A DNA stretch of 64,000 nt from Sphingobium aromaticiconvertens (GCF_037154075.1 NZ_JBANRJ010000001.1:4459501-4523500); one strand, 5' to 3'; positions 52,404 through 62,058 are shown, numbered from the stretch's first letter. The notes: a model not told the origin generated them from the sequence alone. Translations and numbers: made by a program.

Positions 52404-53720
52404 ATGTCCACATCGCTGATCGAAACCCTCCGCTCGCTCGTCTCCGAAGGGGGATTGTCGCGATCCGGCCTTGCCCGCGCCGCCGGGCTGCACGCCAACA
52501 GCCTGCGCCGTCTGGGCGAGACGGACTGGAACCCGACAGCCGACACGCTGGGCAAGCTGGAAGCCTATCTGCAAAAGCGCGAGGGCGGCACCGCCCTCGC
52601 CTCCCCCGAAGAAATCATCAACGAGGCCCGCAATGGCCGCATGTTCATTCTGGTCGATGACGAAGATCGGGAGAATGAAGGTGATCTGGTGATCCCGGCG
52701 CAGATGGCGACGCCCGACGCCATCAACTTCATGGCGACGCACGGGCGCGGCCTCATCTGCCTGGCGCTGACCAAGACGCGGGTCGACCAGTTGGGCCTGG
52801 ACCTGATGAGTCGCGAGAACGGTACCCGCCACCAGACTGCTTTTACCGTGTCGATCGAGGCCCGCGATGGTGTGGATACCGGCATCAGCGCCGCCGACCG
52901 GGCGCGCACCGTGTCGGTCGCGATCGACGGGTCCAAGGGACCGCAGGACATCGTCACCCCCGGTCATGTCTTTCCGCTGATCGCCAAGGAGGGCGGCGTA
53001 CTGGTCCGCACCGGCCATACCGAAGCAGCGGTCGACGTGGCGCGACTGGCGGGCCTGAACCCGTCGGGTGTCATCTGCGAAGTGATGAAGGATGACGGCA
53101 CGATGGCGCGGCTGGACGACCTGTTCGTCTTTGCCGCCAAGCACCGGATGAAGATCGGCACGATCCGCGACCTGATCGCCTATCGCCGCCGCCACGACCA
53201 TATGGTCGTGCGCCGGGCGGAGGCCAGCTTCACCAGCAAATGGGGCGGCCAGTGGAAGGCTATCACCTTCTACAACAAGGCGACCGAGACCGAGCAGATC
53301 GTTCTGCAAAAGGGGCGGATCGAGGCCGACAAGCCGACACTGGTGCGAATGCACCAACTTTCGCCGCTGAACGACATGTTCGGGCTGGAAGGTCCGCGCG
53401 GCGACCTGCTCGCCCGGTCGATGGAGATCATCGGCAAGGAGGGCGCAGGCGTGGTCGTCATCCTGGCCAACCGGAACGAGGATAATGACATGCTGACCCA
53501 GTTGATCCGGCATCATGCCGGCACGCATGATGGCAATATGGATGAGTTGCGCGACTATGGCGTGGGCGCACAAATCCTGGCGGAACTGGGCGTGCATGAC
53601 ATGGTGTTGCTGTCCAACAGCCATCACAGCCTGATCGCACTGGACGGCTATGACCTGGCTGTCGTAGGGCATCAGCCGCTTGCCCCCGTGCCGGTCACTC
53701 CGCAGCCGGTTGCAGCCTGA
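52404..53720 (+). CDS. ribB: HTH-fused RibBX: 3,4-dihydroxy-2-butanone-4-phosphate synthase with degenerate GTP cyclohydrolase II domain
   Basis: A 438-residue three-part protein. Residues 1-62 form an XRE/lambda-repressor-like helix-turn-helix ([39 protein letters not shown]). Residues 68-270 are an intact DHBP synthase with [11 protein letters not shown] at 85-95, [27 protein letters not shown] and TPGHVFPL. Residues 275-430 have the GTP cyclohydrolase II fold ([19 protein letters not shown]) but no zinc cysteines: the [12 protein letters not shown] stretch replaces them, so cyclohydrolase activity is unlikely. This matches the RibBX variant known from Proteobacteria, here with a DNA-binding domain. 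GTP cyclohydrolase II must be encoded elsewhere. Confidence 0.9.
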   Translation: MSTSLIETLRSLVSEGGLSRSGLARAAGLHANSLRRLGETDWNPTADTLGKLEAYLQKREGGTALASPEEIINEARNGRMFILVDDEDRENEGDLVIPAQMATPDAINFMATHGRGLICLALTKTRVDQLGLDLMSRENGTRHQTAFTVSIEARDGVDTGISAADRARTVSVAIDGSKGPQDIVTPGHVFPLIAKEGGVLVRTGHTEAAVDVARLAGLNPSGVICEVMKDDGTMARLDDLFVFAAKHRMKIGTIRDLIAYRRRHDHMVVRRAEASFTSKWGGQWKAITFYNKATETEQIVLQKGRIEADKPTLVRMHQLSPLNDMFGLEGPRGDLLARSMEIIGKEGAGVVVILANRNEDNDMLTQLIRHHAGTHDGNMDELRDYGVGAQILAELGVHDMVLLSNSHHSLIALDGYDLAVVGHQPLAPVPVTPQPVAA

Positions 53721-53734
53721 AAGGACAGACAAAT

Positions 53735-54154
53735 ATGGCGAAATTCCTGATCGTCGAGGCACGATTCTATACCCATCTCAACGACCTGCTGATCGAAGGT
53801 GCCAAGGCGGCGCTGGACGATGAAGGACATAAATATGAGGTGATCACCGTGCCCGGCGCGCTGGAAATTCCCGGCGCGATCGCGATGGCCGCGGAAACGG
53901 GACGCTATGACGGCTTTGTCGCGATCGGCGTGGTCATTCGCGGCGAGACCTATCATTTCGAAGTCGTGTCGAACGAGAGCGCGCGCGGCCTGATGGCGTT
54001 GAGCATGGATGGCATCGCCATCGGCAACGGCATCCTGACGGTCGAGAATGAGGCGCAGGCCCTGACCCGCGCCCGCATGACAGAGAAGAACAAGGGTGGC
54101 GAGGCCGCCAAGGCCGCCATCGCCATGCTGGGCCTGCGCGAGCGCTTCGCCTAA
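53735..54154 (+). CDS. ribH: 6,7-dimethyl-8-ribityllumazine synthase
   Basis: A 139-residue enzyme condensing the ribitylamino-pyrimidine with dihydroxybutanone phosphate. Visible motifs: [16 protein letters not shown], the [22 protein letters not shown] active-site block with His, and [15 protein letters not shown] ([19 protein letters not shown]). The gap to ribBX is 14 bases, so it is probably in the same transcript. A strong hairpin (54163-54194) follows. Confidence 0.93.
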   Translation: MAKFLIVEARFYTHLNDLLIEGAKAALDDEGHKYEVITVPGALEIPGAIAMAAETGRYDGFVAIGVVIRGETYHFEVVSNESARGLMALSMDGIAIGNGILTVENEAQALTRARMTEKNKGGEAAKAAIAMLGLRERFA

Positions 54155-54162
54155 AATGCAAA

Positions 54163-54194
54163 AGTATCGGTCCGGTTAATACCGGACCGATACT
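54163..54194. terminator. Thirteen-base-stem hairpin, bidirectional terminator
   Basis: The arms GTATCGGTCCGG and CCGGACCGATAC are perfect, extended by an A-T pair, with loop TTAATA. Read on the minus strand it is followed by TTTTGCATTTT, a usable T-tract for the ene-reductase transcript; on the plus strand it follows ribH with a weak T-tract. Confidence 0.75.
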
Positions 54195-54214
54195 CACTCT
54201 TCAGGCCATTATGG

Positions 54215-55309
54215 TCAAGCCGCTTGCGCCGCTTCCTCATCCAGCGTTGGAAAGTCAGTATAGCCTTCCGCGCCCTGGCTGTAGAAGGCCGCCATTGGCG
54301 CCTGATTGACCGGCGCGCCGATCTTAAACCGATCGATAAGGTCGGGATTGGCAAGGAATGGCCGGCCGAAGCTGATCGCGTCGGCAAGGCCGCTATCCAG
54401 ATCCGCCTGCGCGCGCGCCAGATCATAATCGCTGTTCAGCACCAATGGCCCCGAAAAATATTGCCGAATCAGCGGCGACTGGCGCGGCACGTCGGTCGAG
54501 CCGAAGCTGCCGTCCGGGCCAGGCTCACGCAGTTCCAGAAAGGCGATGCCGATCGCGTCGAGCGCGCGCGCGGCGACAGCGAACAGACTGGCGGGATCAC
54601 TGTCATCCACCCCCTGGCTATCGCCATTGGGCGACAGACGGACCGAGGTGCGATCCGCGCCAATCGCATCGGCCACCGCCTGCGTCACTTCGCGGAGAAG
54701 GCGAATGCGGTTTTCGGGGCTGCCGCCATAGAGGTCGTCGCGATGATTGGCGCCGTCGCGCAGAAACTGGTCGATCAAATAGCCATTGGCAGCATGAATT
54801 TGCACGCCGTCGAACCCGGCCTCCAGCGCGTTGCGCGCGGCGGTCACATAATCGGCGATCAACCCCGGGATTTCATCGACGCCCAGCGGACGAGCGACCT
54901 CAAAAGGCTGCTTGCCGTCATAGGTATGGGCGTCGCCCGGAGCGGCGGTGGCGCTGGACGACACCGGCTGCTCGCCCCCCAGCGAGGAGTGGACGATCCG
55001 GCCCATATGCCAGAGCTGCGCGACGATATGCCCGCCGCGCGCCTGAACGGCAGCGGTTACGGGCTTCCATGCCGCGACCTGCTCGTCACTCCAGAGGCCC
55101 GGCGCAAAGGGCCAGCCCAGCCCCTGCTGCGAAATGCCGGTCGCCTCACTGATGATAAGCCCCGCGCCCGCGCGCTGCTTATAATAATCCGCCATGATGG
55201 TCGTGGGCACATGGCCGCGCGTGGCGCGCCCGCGTGTCAGTGGCGCCATCAATATGCGATTGGGCGCGGCAATCGCGCCAAGCTGGATCGGATCGAACAG
55301 GCTGGGCAT
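54215..55309 (-). CDS. Old yellow enzyme family alkene reductase
   Basis: A 364-residue FMN-dependent ene-reductase of the NemA/xenobiotic reductase type. It has LGAIAAPNRILMAPLTRGRA, the substrate-binding block GFDGVQIHAANGYLIDQFLRDGANHRDDLYGGSPENRIRLL, and AISFGRPFLANPDLI near the end. It reduces activated C=C bonds with NAD(P)H. ATG at 55309 gives the family start. A GTTGCATATTGCAAC palindrome lies 22 bases upstream. It is divergent from a DMT transporter. Confidence 0.92.
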   Translation of the reverse strand: MPSLFDPIQLGAIAAPNRILMAPLTRGRATRGHVPTTIMADYYKQRAGAGLIISEATGISQQGLGWPFAPGLWSDEQVAAWKPVTAAVQARGGHIVAQLWHMGRIVHSSLGGEQPVSSSATAAPGDAHTYDGKQPFEVARPLGVDEIPGLIADYVTAARNALEAGFDGVQIHAANGYLIDQFLRDGANHRDDLYGGSPENRIRLLREVTQAVADAIGADRTSVRLSPNGDSQGVDDSDPASLFAVAARALDAIGIAFLELREPGPDGSFGSTDVPRQSPLIRQYFSGPLVLNSDYDLARAQADLDSGLADAISFGRPFLANPDLIDRFKIGAPVNQAPMAAFYSQGAEGYTDFPTLDEEAAQAA

Positions 55310-55330
55310 GGAATTTCCCTTATTTATATA

Positions 55331-55345
55331 GTTGCATATTGCAAC
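55331..55345. promoter_or_regulatory. Palindrome in the ene-reductase/EamA promoter region
   Basis: GTTGCA-TAT-TGCAAC: perfect six-base arms in the 71-base gap between divergent genes. A likely operator; no regulator gene is adjacent. Confidence 0.5.
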
Positions 55346-55380
55346 GGGACTTGTGTGCCAAAGCCAGCTAGGGAGCGCGC

Positions 55381-56262
55381 ATGTCGCATTCAACCCCCGC
55401 CGCGTCGATTGGTACACCGCGTCTGGCTTTTCCCGCCCTGATCCTGGGCAATATCGTCCTTGCCTTTGGCCCCGTGCTGGTGCGGCTGACCGATGTTGGC
55501 CCAACGGCGGCCGCCTTTTGGCGACTGGCGATCGCGCTCCCCTTTCTGCTGCTATTGGCGCGTAAGGAACTGACGCAAGCGCGGCTGTCGGCTGGCGAAT
55601 GGGGCCTGATGGGCCTTGCCGGCCTGTTCTTCGCCGGTGATCTTGCAAGCTGGCATCTGGGCATCCTGCACACGAAAGTCGCCAATGCCACTGTGTTCGG
55701 CAATATCAGCGCCTTGCTCTTGCCCCTTTGGGGCATCGTGGTGCTGCGCCAGACACCGGGTAAATGGCAGAAGATTGCGATAGCCTTGGCTGCCGTCGGG
55801 ACATTGGTGCTGATGGGCGGCAGTTATGAAACGTCGCCCCGCTATCTGAAGGGCGATCTGCTCTGTCTGTTCGCGGGCTTTCTCTACACCTTCTATTTCC
55901 TGCTTCTCCAGGGCGCGCGCCGAAAGCTGGGCAGTTGGTCCGTGCTGACGGTCGCGACCGTCGCCGCGACGCTGCCTACCCTGGCCTTCGCCATGGCGCT
56001 GGGTGAGAAGATCATGCCGACCGACTGGACGTGGGTAATCGTGCTGGCACTGTCCAGCCAGCTCGTCGGTCAGGGCCTGATGGTCTATGCGATGGGTTGG
56101 TTCTCGCCCCTGATCCTGGGCCTCAGCCTGCTGCTTCAGCCGGTGGTCGCAGCGCTGATCGGCTGGATACTGTTTGGCGAGACGGTGACGCCCACGGACC
56201 TGATGGGCGCAGTCGCCATCGCCATTGCGCTGATCCTTGTGCGGCTCCCGGTGAAGGCCTAG
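55381..56262 (+). CDS. DMT superfamily transporter (EamA domains)
   Basis: A 293-residue inner-membrane protein with ten hydrophobic spans in two EamA repeats: GPVLVRLTDVGPTAAAFWRLAIALPFLLLL in the first half and GQGLMVYAMGWFSPLILGLSLLLQPVVAALIGWILFGETVTPTDLMGA in the second. Substrate unknown; related proteins export metabolites or amino acids. Divergent from the ene-reductase. COQ9 follows after nine bases. Confidence 0.9.
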   Translation: MSHSTPAASIGTPRLAFPALILGNIVLAFGPVLVRLTDVGPTAAAFWRLAIALPFLLLLARKELTQARLSAGEWGLMGLAGLFFAGDLASWHLGILHTKVANATVFGNISALLLPLWGIVVLRQTPGKWQKIAIALAAVGTLVLMGGSYETSPRYLKGDLLCLFAGFLYTFYFLLLQGARRKLGSWSVLTVATVAATLPTLAFAMALGEKIMPTDWTWVIVLALSSQLVGQGLMVYAMGWFSPLILGLSLLLQPVVAALIGWILFGETVTPTDLMGAVAIAIALILVRLPVKA

Positions 56263-56271
56263 ATTACCCCC

Positions 56272-56937
56272 ATGACCGATCTGCCTGCCGATCCGACCCT
56301 CGACGAAATTCGCGCCGCGCTGGCGCCCGCCATTGCCCGCCATGCGGCCTTTGACGGCTGGCGCGCAGCGGTCCTGCCAATGGCGGCGGGTGACATTGGG
56401 GTGGATGCGGATGTCGCTGCCCTCGCCTTTCCCGGCGGCGCGATGGAGATGATCGACGCCTGGTTCGCGCATATCGATGCCCGAATGCTCGACGCGCTGC
56501 CGCCCCAAGCGCTGGCCGCGATGTCGATCCGGCAAAAGATCACTGCGCTGGTCGAGGCACGGCTGATGCTGCTGTCCCGCGACCGGGAGGCGCTGCGCCG
56601 GGCGATGGCGGTGCTGGCGATGCCGACCAATGTGGTGCGCGCAGGCAAGCTGGGCTGGCGCGCCGCTGATGTCATGTGGCGCGCGGCAGGCGACACCAGC
56701 ACCGACTATAATCATTACAGCAAGCGCGCGTCGCTGGGCGCCCTCTATGCAACGACATTGCTGGCCTTTGTCGACGATGAGAGCGAAGGCCATGCCGACA
56801 CGCGCGCCTTCCTTGCCCGGCGGATCGATGGGGTCATGCGGTTCGAGAAGACGAAGGCACGGCTGCTGGGTTCCGGCGATGGCGAGCGGTTAAGCCTGTC
56901 GCGTTTCATCGGGCGGCTGCGCTATCCGGTAATCTGA
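56272..56937 (+). CDS. COQ9 family protein
   Basis: A 221-residue protein of the COQ9/rpsU-divergent family, a lipid-binding helper for ubiquinone biosynthesis (TetR-like fold without DNA binding). Conserved features: HAAFDGWRAAVLPMAAGDIGVDADVAALAFPGGAMEMIDAWFAHIDARM near the start, then WRAADVMWRAAGDTSTDYNHYSKRASLGALYATTLLAFVDD. It is convergent with dctA, with six bases between stops. Likely membrane-associated; no catalytic motif is expected. Confidence 0.88.
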   Translation: MTDLPADPTLDEIRAALAPAIARHAAFDGWRAAVLPMAAGDIGVDADVAALAFPGGAMEMIDAWFAHIDARMLDALPPQALAAMSIRQKITALVEARLMLLSRDREALRRAMAVLAMPTNVVRAGKLGWRAADVMWRAAGDTSTDYNHYSKRASLGALYATTLLAFVDDESEGHADTRAFLARRIDGVMRFEKTKARLLGSGDGERLSLSRFIGRLRYPVI

Positions 56938-56943
56938 AACGCG

Positions 56944-58272
56944 TCAGTCGGGCACCACTTCCTGCATGTCGGGTGTGGGATTGAGAGGAATGCCCGCCAT
57001 GGCCGCGTCGAAACGTTCCCGGTCCAGCCCCTTTTCCCAGGCTGACACCACCACCGTCGCGACGGCATTGCCGATGAAATTGGTGAGGCTGCGGCATTCG
57101 CTCATGAAGCGATCGACGCCCAGGATCAGCGCCATGCCAGCAACCGGCACCGACGGCACGATGGACAGCGTGGCTGCAAGCGTGATGAAGCCCGCGCCAG
57201 TAACGCCCGCCGCCCCCTTGGACGAGATCATCGCCACCAGCAGCAGCAATATCTGCTCCTGAAGACTGAGATGCACATTGGTCGCCTGCGCAATGAACAG
57301 CGCCGCCAGCGTCATGTAGATGTTCGTGCCATCCAGGTTGAAGCTGTAGCCGGTGGGCACGACCAGCCCGACCACGGACTTGCGGCACCCGGCCCGCTCC
57401 ATCTTCTCGATCAGGCTGGGCAGCGCCGCTTCGGACGAGGAGGTGCCGAGTACCAGCAGCAGTTCCGCCTTCAGATAGCGGATCAGGTGCAGGATGTTGA
57501 AGCCCACCAGTCGCGCCACGATGCCCAGCACCACCAACACGAATAGCAGCGAAGTGAGGTAGAAGGTCGCGACCAGCCCCGCGAGGTTGAGCAGCGTCCC
57601 GACGCCATATTGACCGATAGTGAAGGCCATCGCTCCAAAGGCGCCGATCGGCGCCGCCTTCATCAGCAGGGAAACGAGCTTGAAGACAGCATGGCTGGCC
57701 GATTCAAGGACGGTCAACAGCGGTTGCGCCTTGTCGCCAATCATGGTCAGCGCGATTCCGAACAGGATCGCGACGAACAACACCTGCAGGATATTGCCGT
57801 CCGCGACCGCCGACACCATGGTCGAGGGTATGATCTCCATCAGAAAGGCCGTCAGCGTGCGCTCATGCGCCTGATGCGCGAAATCGGCGACCTTGCCCGC
57901 GTCGAGCGTCGCCGGGTCGATGTTGAGACCCGCCCCCGGTTGCAGCACATTGCCGACGATCAGCCCCACGATCAGCGCCAGGGTGGAGAAAGTCAGGAAA
58001 TAGCCGAACGCCTTGCCCGCGACGCGACCGATGGAGCCGAGTTCCTTCATCCCGGCAATACCGGTGACGAGGGTCAGGAAGATCACCGGTGCGATGATCA
58101 TCTTCACCAGCTTGATGAACGCGTCCCCCAAAGGCTTGAGCGCCGTGCCTGTCTCCGGCCAGAAATGCCCGATGAGAACACCCAGCGCGATCGCGACCAG
58201 CACCTGGACATAAAGCTGACGATAAAGCGGCAATGTGGGCGTCGTCTGGATCGGTGATAGTGATGGTTGCAT
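56944..58272 (-). CDS. dctA: Dicarboxylate/proton symporter DctA
   Basis: A 442-residue C4-dicarboxylate transporter (DAACS family) with eight spans and two re-entrant hairpins. Signatures: [42 protein letters not shown], and [22 protein letters not shown]. It imports succinate, fumarate and malate with protons or sodium. ATG at 58272 gives the family start; a longer frame to 58488 runs into the tRNA and is spurious. Confidence 0.92.
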   Translation of the reverse strand: MQPSLSPIQTTPTLPLYRQLYVQVLVAIALGVLIGHFWPETGTALKPLGDAFIKLVKMIIAPVIFLTLVTGIAGMKELGSIGRVAGKAFGYFLTFSTLALIVGLIVGNVLQPGAGLNIDPATLDAGKVADFAHQAHERTLTAFLMEIIPSTMVSAVADGNILQVLFVAILFGIALTMIGDKAQPLLTVLESASHAVFKLVSLLMKAAPIGAFGAMAFTIGQYGVGTLLNLAGLVATFYLTSLLFVLVVLGIVARLVGFNILHLIRYLKAELLLVLGTSSSEAALPSLIEKMERAGCRKSVVGLVVPTGYSFNLDGTNIYMTLAALFIAQATNVHLSLQEQILLLLVAMISSKGAAGVTGAGFITLAATLSIVPSVPVAGMALILGVDRFMSECRSLTNFIGNAVATVVVSAWEKGLDRERFDAAMAGIPLNPTPDMQEVVPD

Positions 58273-58412
58273 GGCTGGCGCGTCCCCCTGGTGCAGCGCA
58301 ACATATGGGATGCCCCTCCCCTGTCCAGCCCAATACCAGCCTAATATGATCTTTCTCACACATTCCCGCTTGCATGGCTCAAGGACCGCCGCTATGCGCT
58401 GCCTTCCCAAGT

Positions 58413-58487
58413 GGGCGTGTAGCTCAGTGGTAGAGCACTGTGTTGACATCGCAGGGGTCGCAAGTTCAATCCTTGCCACGCCCACCA
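58413..58487 (+). tRNA. tRNA-Val (anticodon GAC)
   Basis: Acceptor GGGCGTG pairs with CACGCCC, followed by A and an encoded CCA. The D arm is GCTC/GAGC, anticodon stem CTGTG/CGCAG (one T-C mismatch at its centre), loop TTGACAT giving GAC, and T stem GCAAG/CTTGC. A terminator follows three bases later. Confidence 0.93.
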
Positions 58488-58490
58488 TGG

Positions 58491-58527
58491 AAAACCCGGC
58501 AAGTCTAACGACTTAGCCGGGTTTTTC
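58491..58527 (+). terminator. Rho-independent terminator of tRNA-Val
   Basis: AAAACCCGGC AAGTC TAAC GACTT A GCCGGGTTTTT forms a long stem with one bulged A and a TAAC loop, followed by TTTTTCTAT. Strong, typical intrinsic terminator. Confidence 0.85.
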
Positions 58528-58854
58528 TATACCTACCGCTTTTTGCAATTCCGGGGTGTTGGTGAATTTTGGGGTGAAATTGCTCGCTCCATCCCGTCAC
58601 CGGAGCCCACACAGCGTAGTTTTTAGGAGCAGGGAATTTCCCGATACGGTTAGTACGAGGCCGCTGGAAAACTGATTCGCCTCCCAACTCTCCAAACGTT
58701 TCGTTCGAGAACGAAGAAGGAGGCACAAGCCAACTTTGCGCATCTCATCATTTACCCGCCATGTCCCTATTCGTTGATCTTCAAAATAATAGATGTTATT
58801 ATATGATTTTTAAGAAGCCCGGCCGGCAGGACAGGCGTAAAATGAGGGGCGAGG
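58528..58854. other. Gene-poor stretch between tRNA-Val and the glycosidase genes
   Basis: This 327-base stretch has no convincing gene; an open frame at 58505-58726 on the minus strand has no recognisable features. Its composition is lower in GC than the neighbours, and 58780-58810 is very AT-rich with ATAATA-N5-TATTAT arms, probably the promoter of the next gene. The position just 3' of a tRNA is a common integration site, but no integrase or duplicated tRNA end was seen. Confidence 0.5.
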
Positions 58855-59946
58855 ATGACAAACAGGCTAACTCGGCGACGTTTTATCGGATCAACCCTAT
58901 TGGGCGCGGGTACGCTAATGATCCACAATGGGGCGATCGAGAGCGGGGCATTCGCGCGAACGATTGCGCCGCGCCCCGATCCTGTCGCGCCCTATCGCAC
59001 GCCCTATAAATATGACCGCCTAATACTTGCCGGTTCAGGCGTGAAAGGGACGTTCGACGAGAAGCTGGTCGATTGCCCGTTCGTCTTCAGCCATGATGGC
59101 AAGTTCCACATGACCTATGTTGGCTGGGACGGAGGCGGCTATCAGACCGGGCTGGCCGTGTCCGACGACCTGATACAATGGACCCGCAAAGGCATCATCC
59201 TCGGCCGCGATCCCGATGATGCCTATACGCGCTATAATATCGCGTCCGCCTCCACCCTGCGCGAAAATGACATGCACTCGCCCGGTCGCCTGCTTAAGGT
59301 CGACGGGCGTTATGTCTGCGCATGGCACGCCTATCCAAGCGCAGGCTATGAAGAAGGACCAGCAGTCATCGGCCTCGCCTTCAGCAAGGATCTGATGCAC
59401 TGGGAACGCACGCCGCCGATCCTGTTCCCGCAGGACGGCGCGCCATGGGAGGAAGGTGGCCTCTACAAGCCCTATCTGATCAAGGAGGGCGACACCTATT
59501 ATCTGTTCTACAATGCCAAGACCAGGGGCAAGCCATGGGTCGAGCAGACCGGCCTTGCCACCTCCACCGACCTCAAGACCTGGAAGCGCCATCCGGGCAG
59601 CCCGCTGGTTCGCAATGGCGAACCCGGCAAGTCATGGGATTCGCGCTTTGCCAGCGACCCGGTGGTGATGCGGCATGGAAAACAATGGGCGCTCTTTTAC
59701 TTCGGCCTCGCCAGCGACGGCAAGGCGCGCGACCTGCTGGCGCTGGGTGACAGTCTGACCAGCTTCAAGAAGGTGGACGAGATACTGATCGACGTCGGGC
59801 CGCGCGGGTCGATCGACGACAAGTTCGCGCACAAGCCATCGATCCTCTATCATGACGACGCGCTTTATCATTTTTATTGCGCGACGGGCGGCGACTGGCC
59901 GAACGATGTGCGCGGCATTGCCGTTGCGCGATCGAAACCCTGGTAA
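58855..59946 (+). CDS. Exported five-bladed beta-propeller glycosidase-like protein (GH43/GH117/GH130 fold)
   Basis: A 363-residue protein with a twin-arginine signal (TRRRFIGSTLLGAGTL). The mature part has the repeats of five-bladed propeller glycosidases: FDEKLVDCPFVFSHDGKFHMTYVGWDGGGYQTGLAVSDDLIQWTRKG, MHSPGRLL, and LYKPYLIKEGDTYYLFYNAKT. Acidic residues at the blade starts (Asp in VDCPFVF, Glu in WEEGGLYKP) are candidates for catalysis. The exact GH family is uncertain; arabinan or galactan-type plant glycans are plausible. GAGGGG supports the ATG. Terminator at 59953. Confidence 0.72.
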   Translation: MTNRLTRRRFIGSTLLGAGTLMIHNGAIESGAFARTIAPRPDPVAPYRTPYKYDRLILAGSGVKGTFDEKLVDCPFVFSHDGKFHMTYVGWDGGGYQTGLAVSDDLIQWTRKGIILGRDPDDAYTRYNIASASTLRENDMHSPGRLLKVDGRYVCAWHAYPSAGYEEGPAVIGLAFSKDLMHWERTPPILFPQDGAPWEEGGLYKPYLIKEGDTYYLFYNAKTRGKPWVEQTGLATSTDLKTWKRHPGSPLVRNGEPGKSWDSRFASDPVVMRHGKQWALFYFGLASDGKARDLLALGDSLTSFKKVDEILIDVGPRGSIDDKFAHKPSILYHDDALYHFYCATGGDWPNDVRGIAVARSKPW

Positions 59947-59952
59947 AATGGC

Positions 59953-59980
59953 GGGGCGGCACAACGGCCGCCCCTCTTTT
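59953..59980 (+). terminator. Terminator between the convergent glycosidase genes
   Basis: GGGGCGGC, loop ACAACG, then GCCGCCCC and TCTTTT: perfect eight-base stem with a T-rich tail, just after the propeller glycosidase gene and just before the stop of the convergent GH42 gene. Stem is symmetric and could stop both transcripts. Confidence 0.75.
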
Positions 59981-62058
59981 CATTTCCCCAGATTGAACAG
60001 TGCGACACCGTGCGCGGCCATCGTGCCGTTCGCCCAATCACCCTGCGCCAGCCTCGCTCCCGAAGGCGGCGTGAGCGGGCGCGGCTCCTTTCCATGATTG
60101 ATGACGATCAGCACCCGCTTGCCGCCGCCCGCGCGCTCGCTGATTTCCAGATCGGGATGGGCCGAGGGAACAAGCGGCGCGATCTTCGCCTGAGCCAGCA
60201 GGTCATCGGCGATCCTTCGCATCGCCGCATCGTCCAGCCATGCACCCAGATAGCTGATCCGCCCCTTGCCCACCGCCCGGCTGAGCAGCGCGGGCTTGCC
60301 GTCCAGCCAGCCGCCCGGCTCCGAATAGGTGGCAAGAACCTGCGTATCGGGCGCGGTCGGCTCCAGTGCTTCTGCCCAGAGGCTTGCCGTCGCCGTGCCA
60401 AAGCCGCCCTTGACCCCAACCGTCTCGTCCAGCGCATAGAACTGACTAACCCGCCCGCCCAGAAGGTCGCCCAGCGGGCCAGGCTGACGCTGGGGCCAGA
60501 GCGCATTGGCGTCGTCCTTCATGCCCGATCGCGGCCCGAGCAGCAGATGCCCTCCCCCCCGCACATAGGCAGCCAGCCGATCGGCCTGAGCCTGCGTGAT
60601 GACGTTGAGGTTGGGCGCAACAACGATCGGATAGGCGGACAGGGCGTCATCCACCGACAGGATATGCACGCCCTGCGACGCGACGCGGAAGGGACGATAG
60701 GTCGCGACGAAGGATTTGACGGGGTCGAAATCCTTATTGTGCCGCTGAATGTCTATCGCCCAGCGACTGTCATAGGAGAAGAGCATGCCCACCTTCGCGG
60801 TCGGCTGTGTATCGGCTAGCAGCGTCGCGGCGGCCGTCATGCCCTTCGCGGTTTGCGCGATTTCCGGCAATATCGGGTTGGGCTGCCCATCCTGCCCCAA
60901 TATGGCGCCATGAAAGGTTTCCTGCCCGTTCATCGCCGAACGCCATTGCCAGTAGAGTACCGCATCCGCACCATGCGACACCGCCTGCCATGCCATTTCC
61001 CGTACCTGTCCGGGGTCGAGCGCCCGGTTGACCGGCACCCAGTCCACCCGGCCCGGCTGCGTTTCCATCAGCCAGAAATTGCGCCGCTTGTAACCGCGCA
61101 CCAGATCATGATTGGCGCCGTTGGCGACCCAGTCGGGGCGACCGTCCGGGATATAATTGTCCCAGGAGGCAATATCGAGATCGCGGTGCATCTGGAAATG
61201 GTCAAAGCCGCTGTTCCAGAACATCGTGTTCGTGGTGATGAAGGCGCGGCTGTCGATCAGCGGACGCATGACCCGCGCCTGATCCTGCACATAGCCGGTC
61301 CAGGTCGCGCTGGTGAAATGTTTGAAATCCAGCAACAAGCCCGGATTTTGCTGGCCGGTCGCGTGCAAGGGCACAGAATCGAAATCATCATAATGCTGGC
61401 TCCAATATTGGGTGGCCCAGCGTTCGTTGAGGGTTTCGATGGTCCCATAGCGCTGCTTGAGGAACTTGTGCCAGGCGGCCACCGATTCGGGATCGAAGGA
61501 CGGCGGGCCGACTTCATTGTCGATTTGCCAGCCAACGATGGCCGCGTGATGGCCATAGCGTTTCGCCATTTCCTGCGCGATCCGGCGCGCGAAGACACGG
61601 TAACGAGCGCTGGCGAAGGAGAAATGCCGCCGCCCGCCATGTCCGGCGCGTGTGCCATTTTCATCGACCCGCAGCGTGTCGGGATAGGCCTGCGTCAACC
61701 AGGCGGGCGGCGCGGCGGTGGGCGTGCCCAGCACCACCATGAAGCCGTGCCGCTGCGCCGCCGCAATGGCACGATCGAGCCATGCAAAATCGAAGCGGCC
61801 CTCGGCCGGCTCCATCCGGCTCCAGGCAAATTCCGCCAGCCGCACCGTGTTGAAGCCCGCCGCGCGCATCATCTTGAGATCCGTGTCCCAGCGCGCTTCC
61901 GGCCAATGTTCGGGATACCAGGCAACGCCTACAGCGATCGCGGGCCGTTCGGCAAAATTGGTGGCGCGGCCAGGATGCTGTGGAACCTGCGCCGCCAGCG
62001 GTGTAATAATCGTCGCCAGCATCAAACTCCATGCTGCAAACCGCCTCGCACGACGCAT
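59980..62058 (-). CDS. Exported GH42-family beta-galactosidase
   Basis: A 692-residue enzyme: Sec signal (SLMLATIITPLAAQ), TIM-barrel GH42 domain with VAWYPEHWPEARWDTDLKMMRAAGFNTVRLAEFAWSRMEP, acid/base Glu182 in GWQIDNEVG and nucleophile Glu332 in NFWLMETQPG, then the trimerisation (glutamine-amidotransferase-like) and C-terminal domains. It would release terminal beta-galactose, from arabinogalactan-type chains in related bacteria. Periplasmic by signal. It runs opposite to the GH127-like gene, with 91 bases between starts. Confidence 0.9.
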   Translation of the reverse strand: MRRARRFAAWSLMLATIITPLAAQVPQHPGRATNFAERPAIAVGVAWYPEHWPEARWDTDLKMMRAAGFNTVRLAEFAWSRMEPAEGRFDFAWLDRAIAAAQRHGFMVVLGTPTAAPPAWLTQAYPDTLRVDENGTRAGHGGRRHFSFASARYRVFARRIAQEMAKRYGHHAAIVGWQIDNEVGPPSFDPESVAAWHKFLKQRYGTIETLNERWATQYWSQHYDDFDSVPLHATGQQNPGLLLDFKHFTSATWTGYVQDQARVMRPLIDSRAFITTNTMFWNSGFDHFQMHRDLDIASWDNYIPDGRPDWVANGANHDLVRGYKRRNFWLMETQPGRVDWVPVNRALDPGQVREMAWQAVSHGADAVLYWQWRSAMNGQETFHGAILGQDGQPNPILPEIAQTAKGMTAAATLLADTQPTAKVGMLFSYDSRWAIDIQRHNKDFDPVKSFVATYRPFRVASQGVHILSVDDALSAYPIVVAPNLNVITQAQADRLAAYVRGGGHLLLGPRSGMKDDANALWPQRQPGPLGDLLGGRVSQFYALDETVGVKGGFGTATASLWAEALEPTAPDTQVLATYSEPGGWLDGKPALLSRAVGKGRISYLGAWLDDAAMRRIADDLLAQAKIAPLVPSAHPDLEISERAGGGKRVLIVINHGKEPRPLTPPSGARLAQGDWANGTMAAHGVALFNLGK

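Noticed and set aside
50200..52404. FMN riboswitch in the riboflavin region
   Set aside because: No multi-helix leader or the conserved RFN-type elements were seen; gaps between these genes are too short.
58273..58488. N-terminal extension of dctA upstream of 58272
   Set aside because: It is translated from the antisense of tRNA-Val and its flank; the family start is MQPSLSP at 58272.
58505..58726. Integrase remnant downstream of tRNA-Val
   Set aside because: The 73-residue minus-strand frame shows no tyrosine-recombinase motif, and no duplicate of the tRNA 3' end was found in the window.
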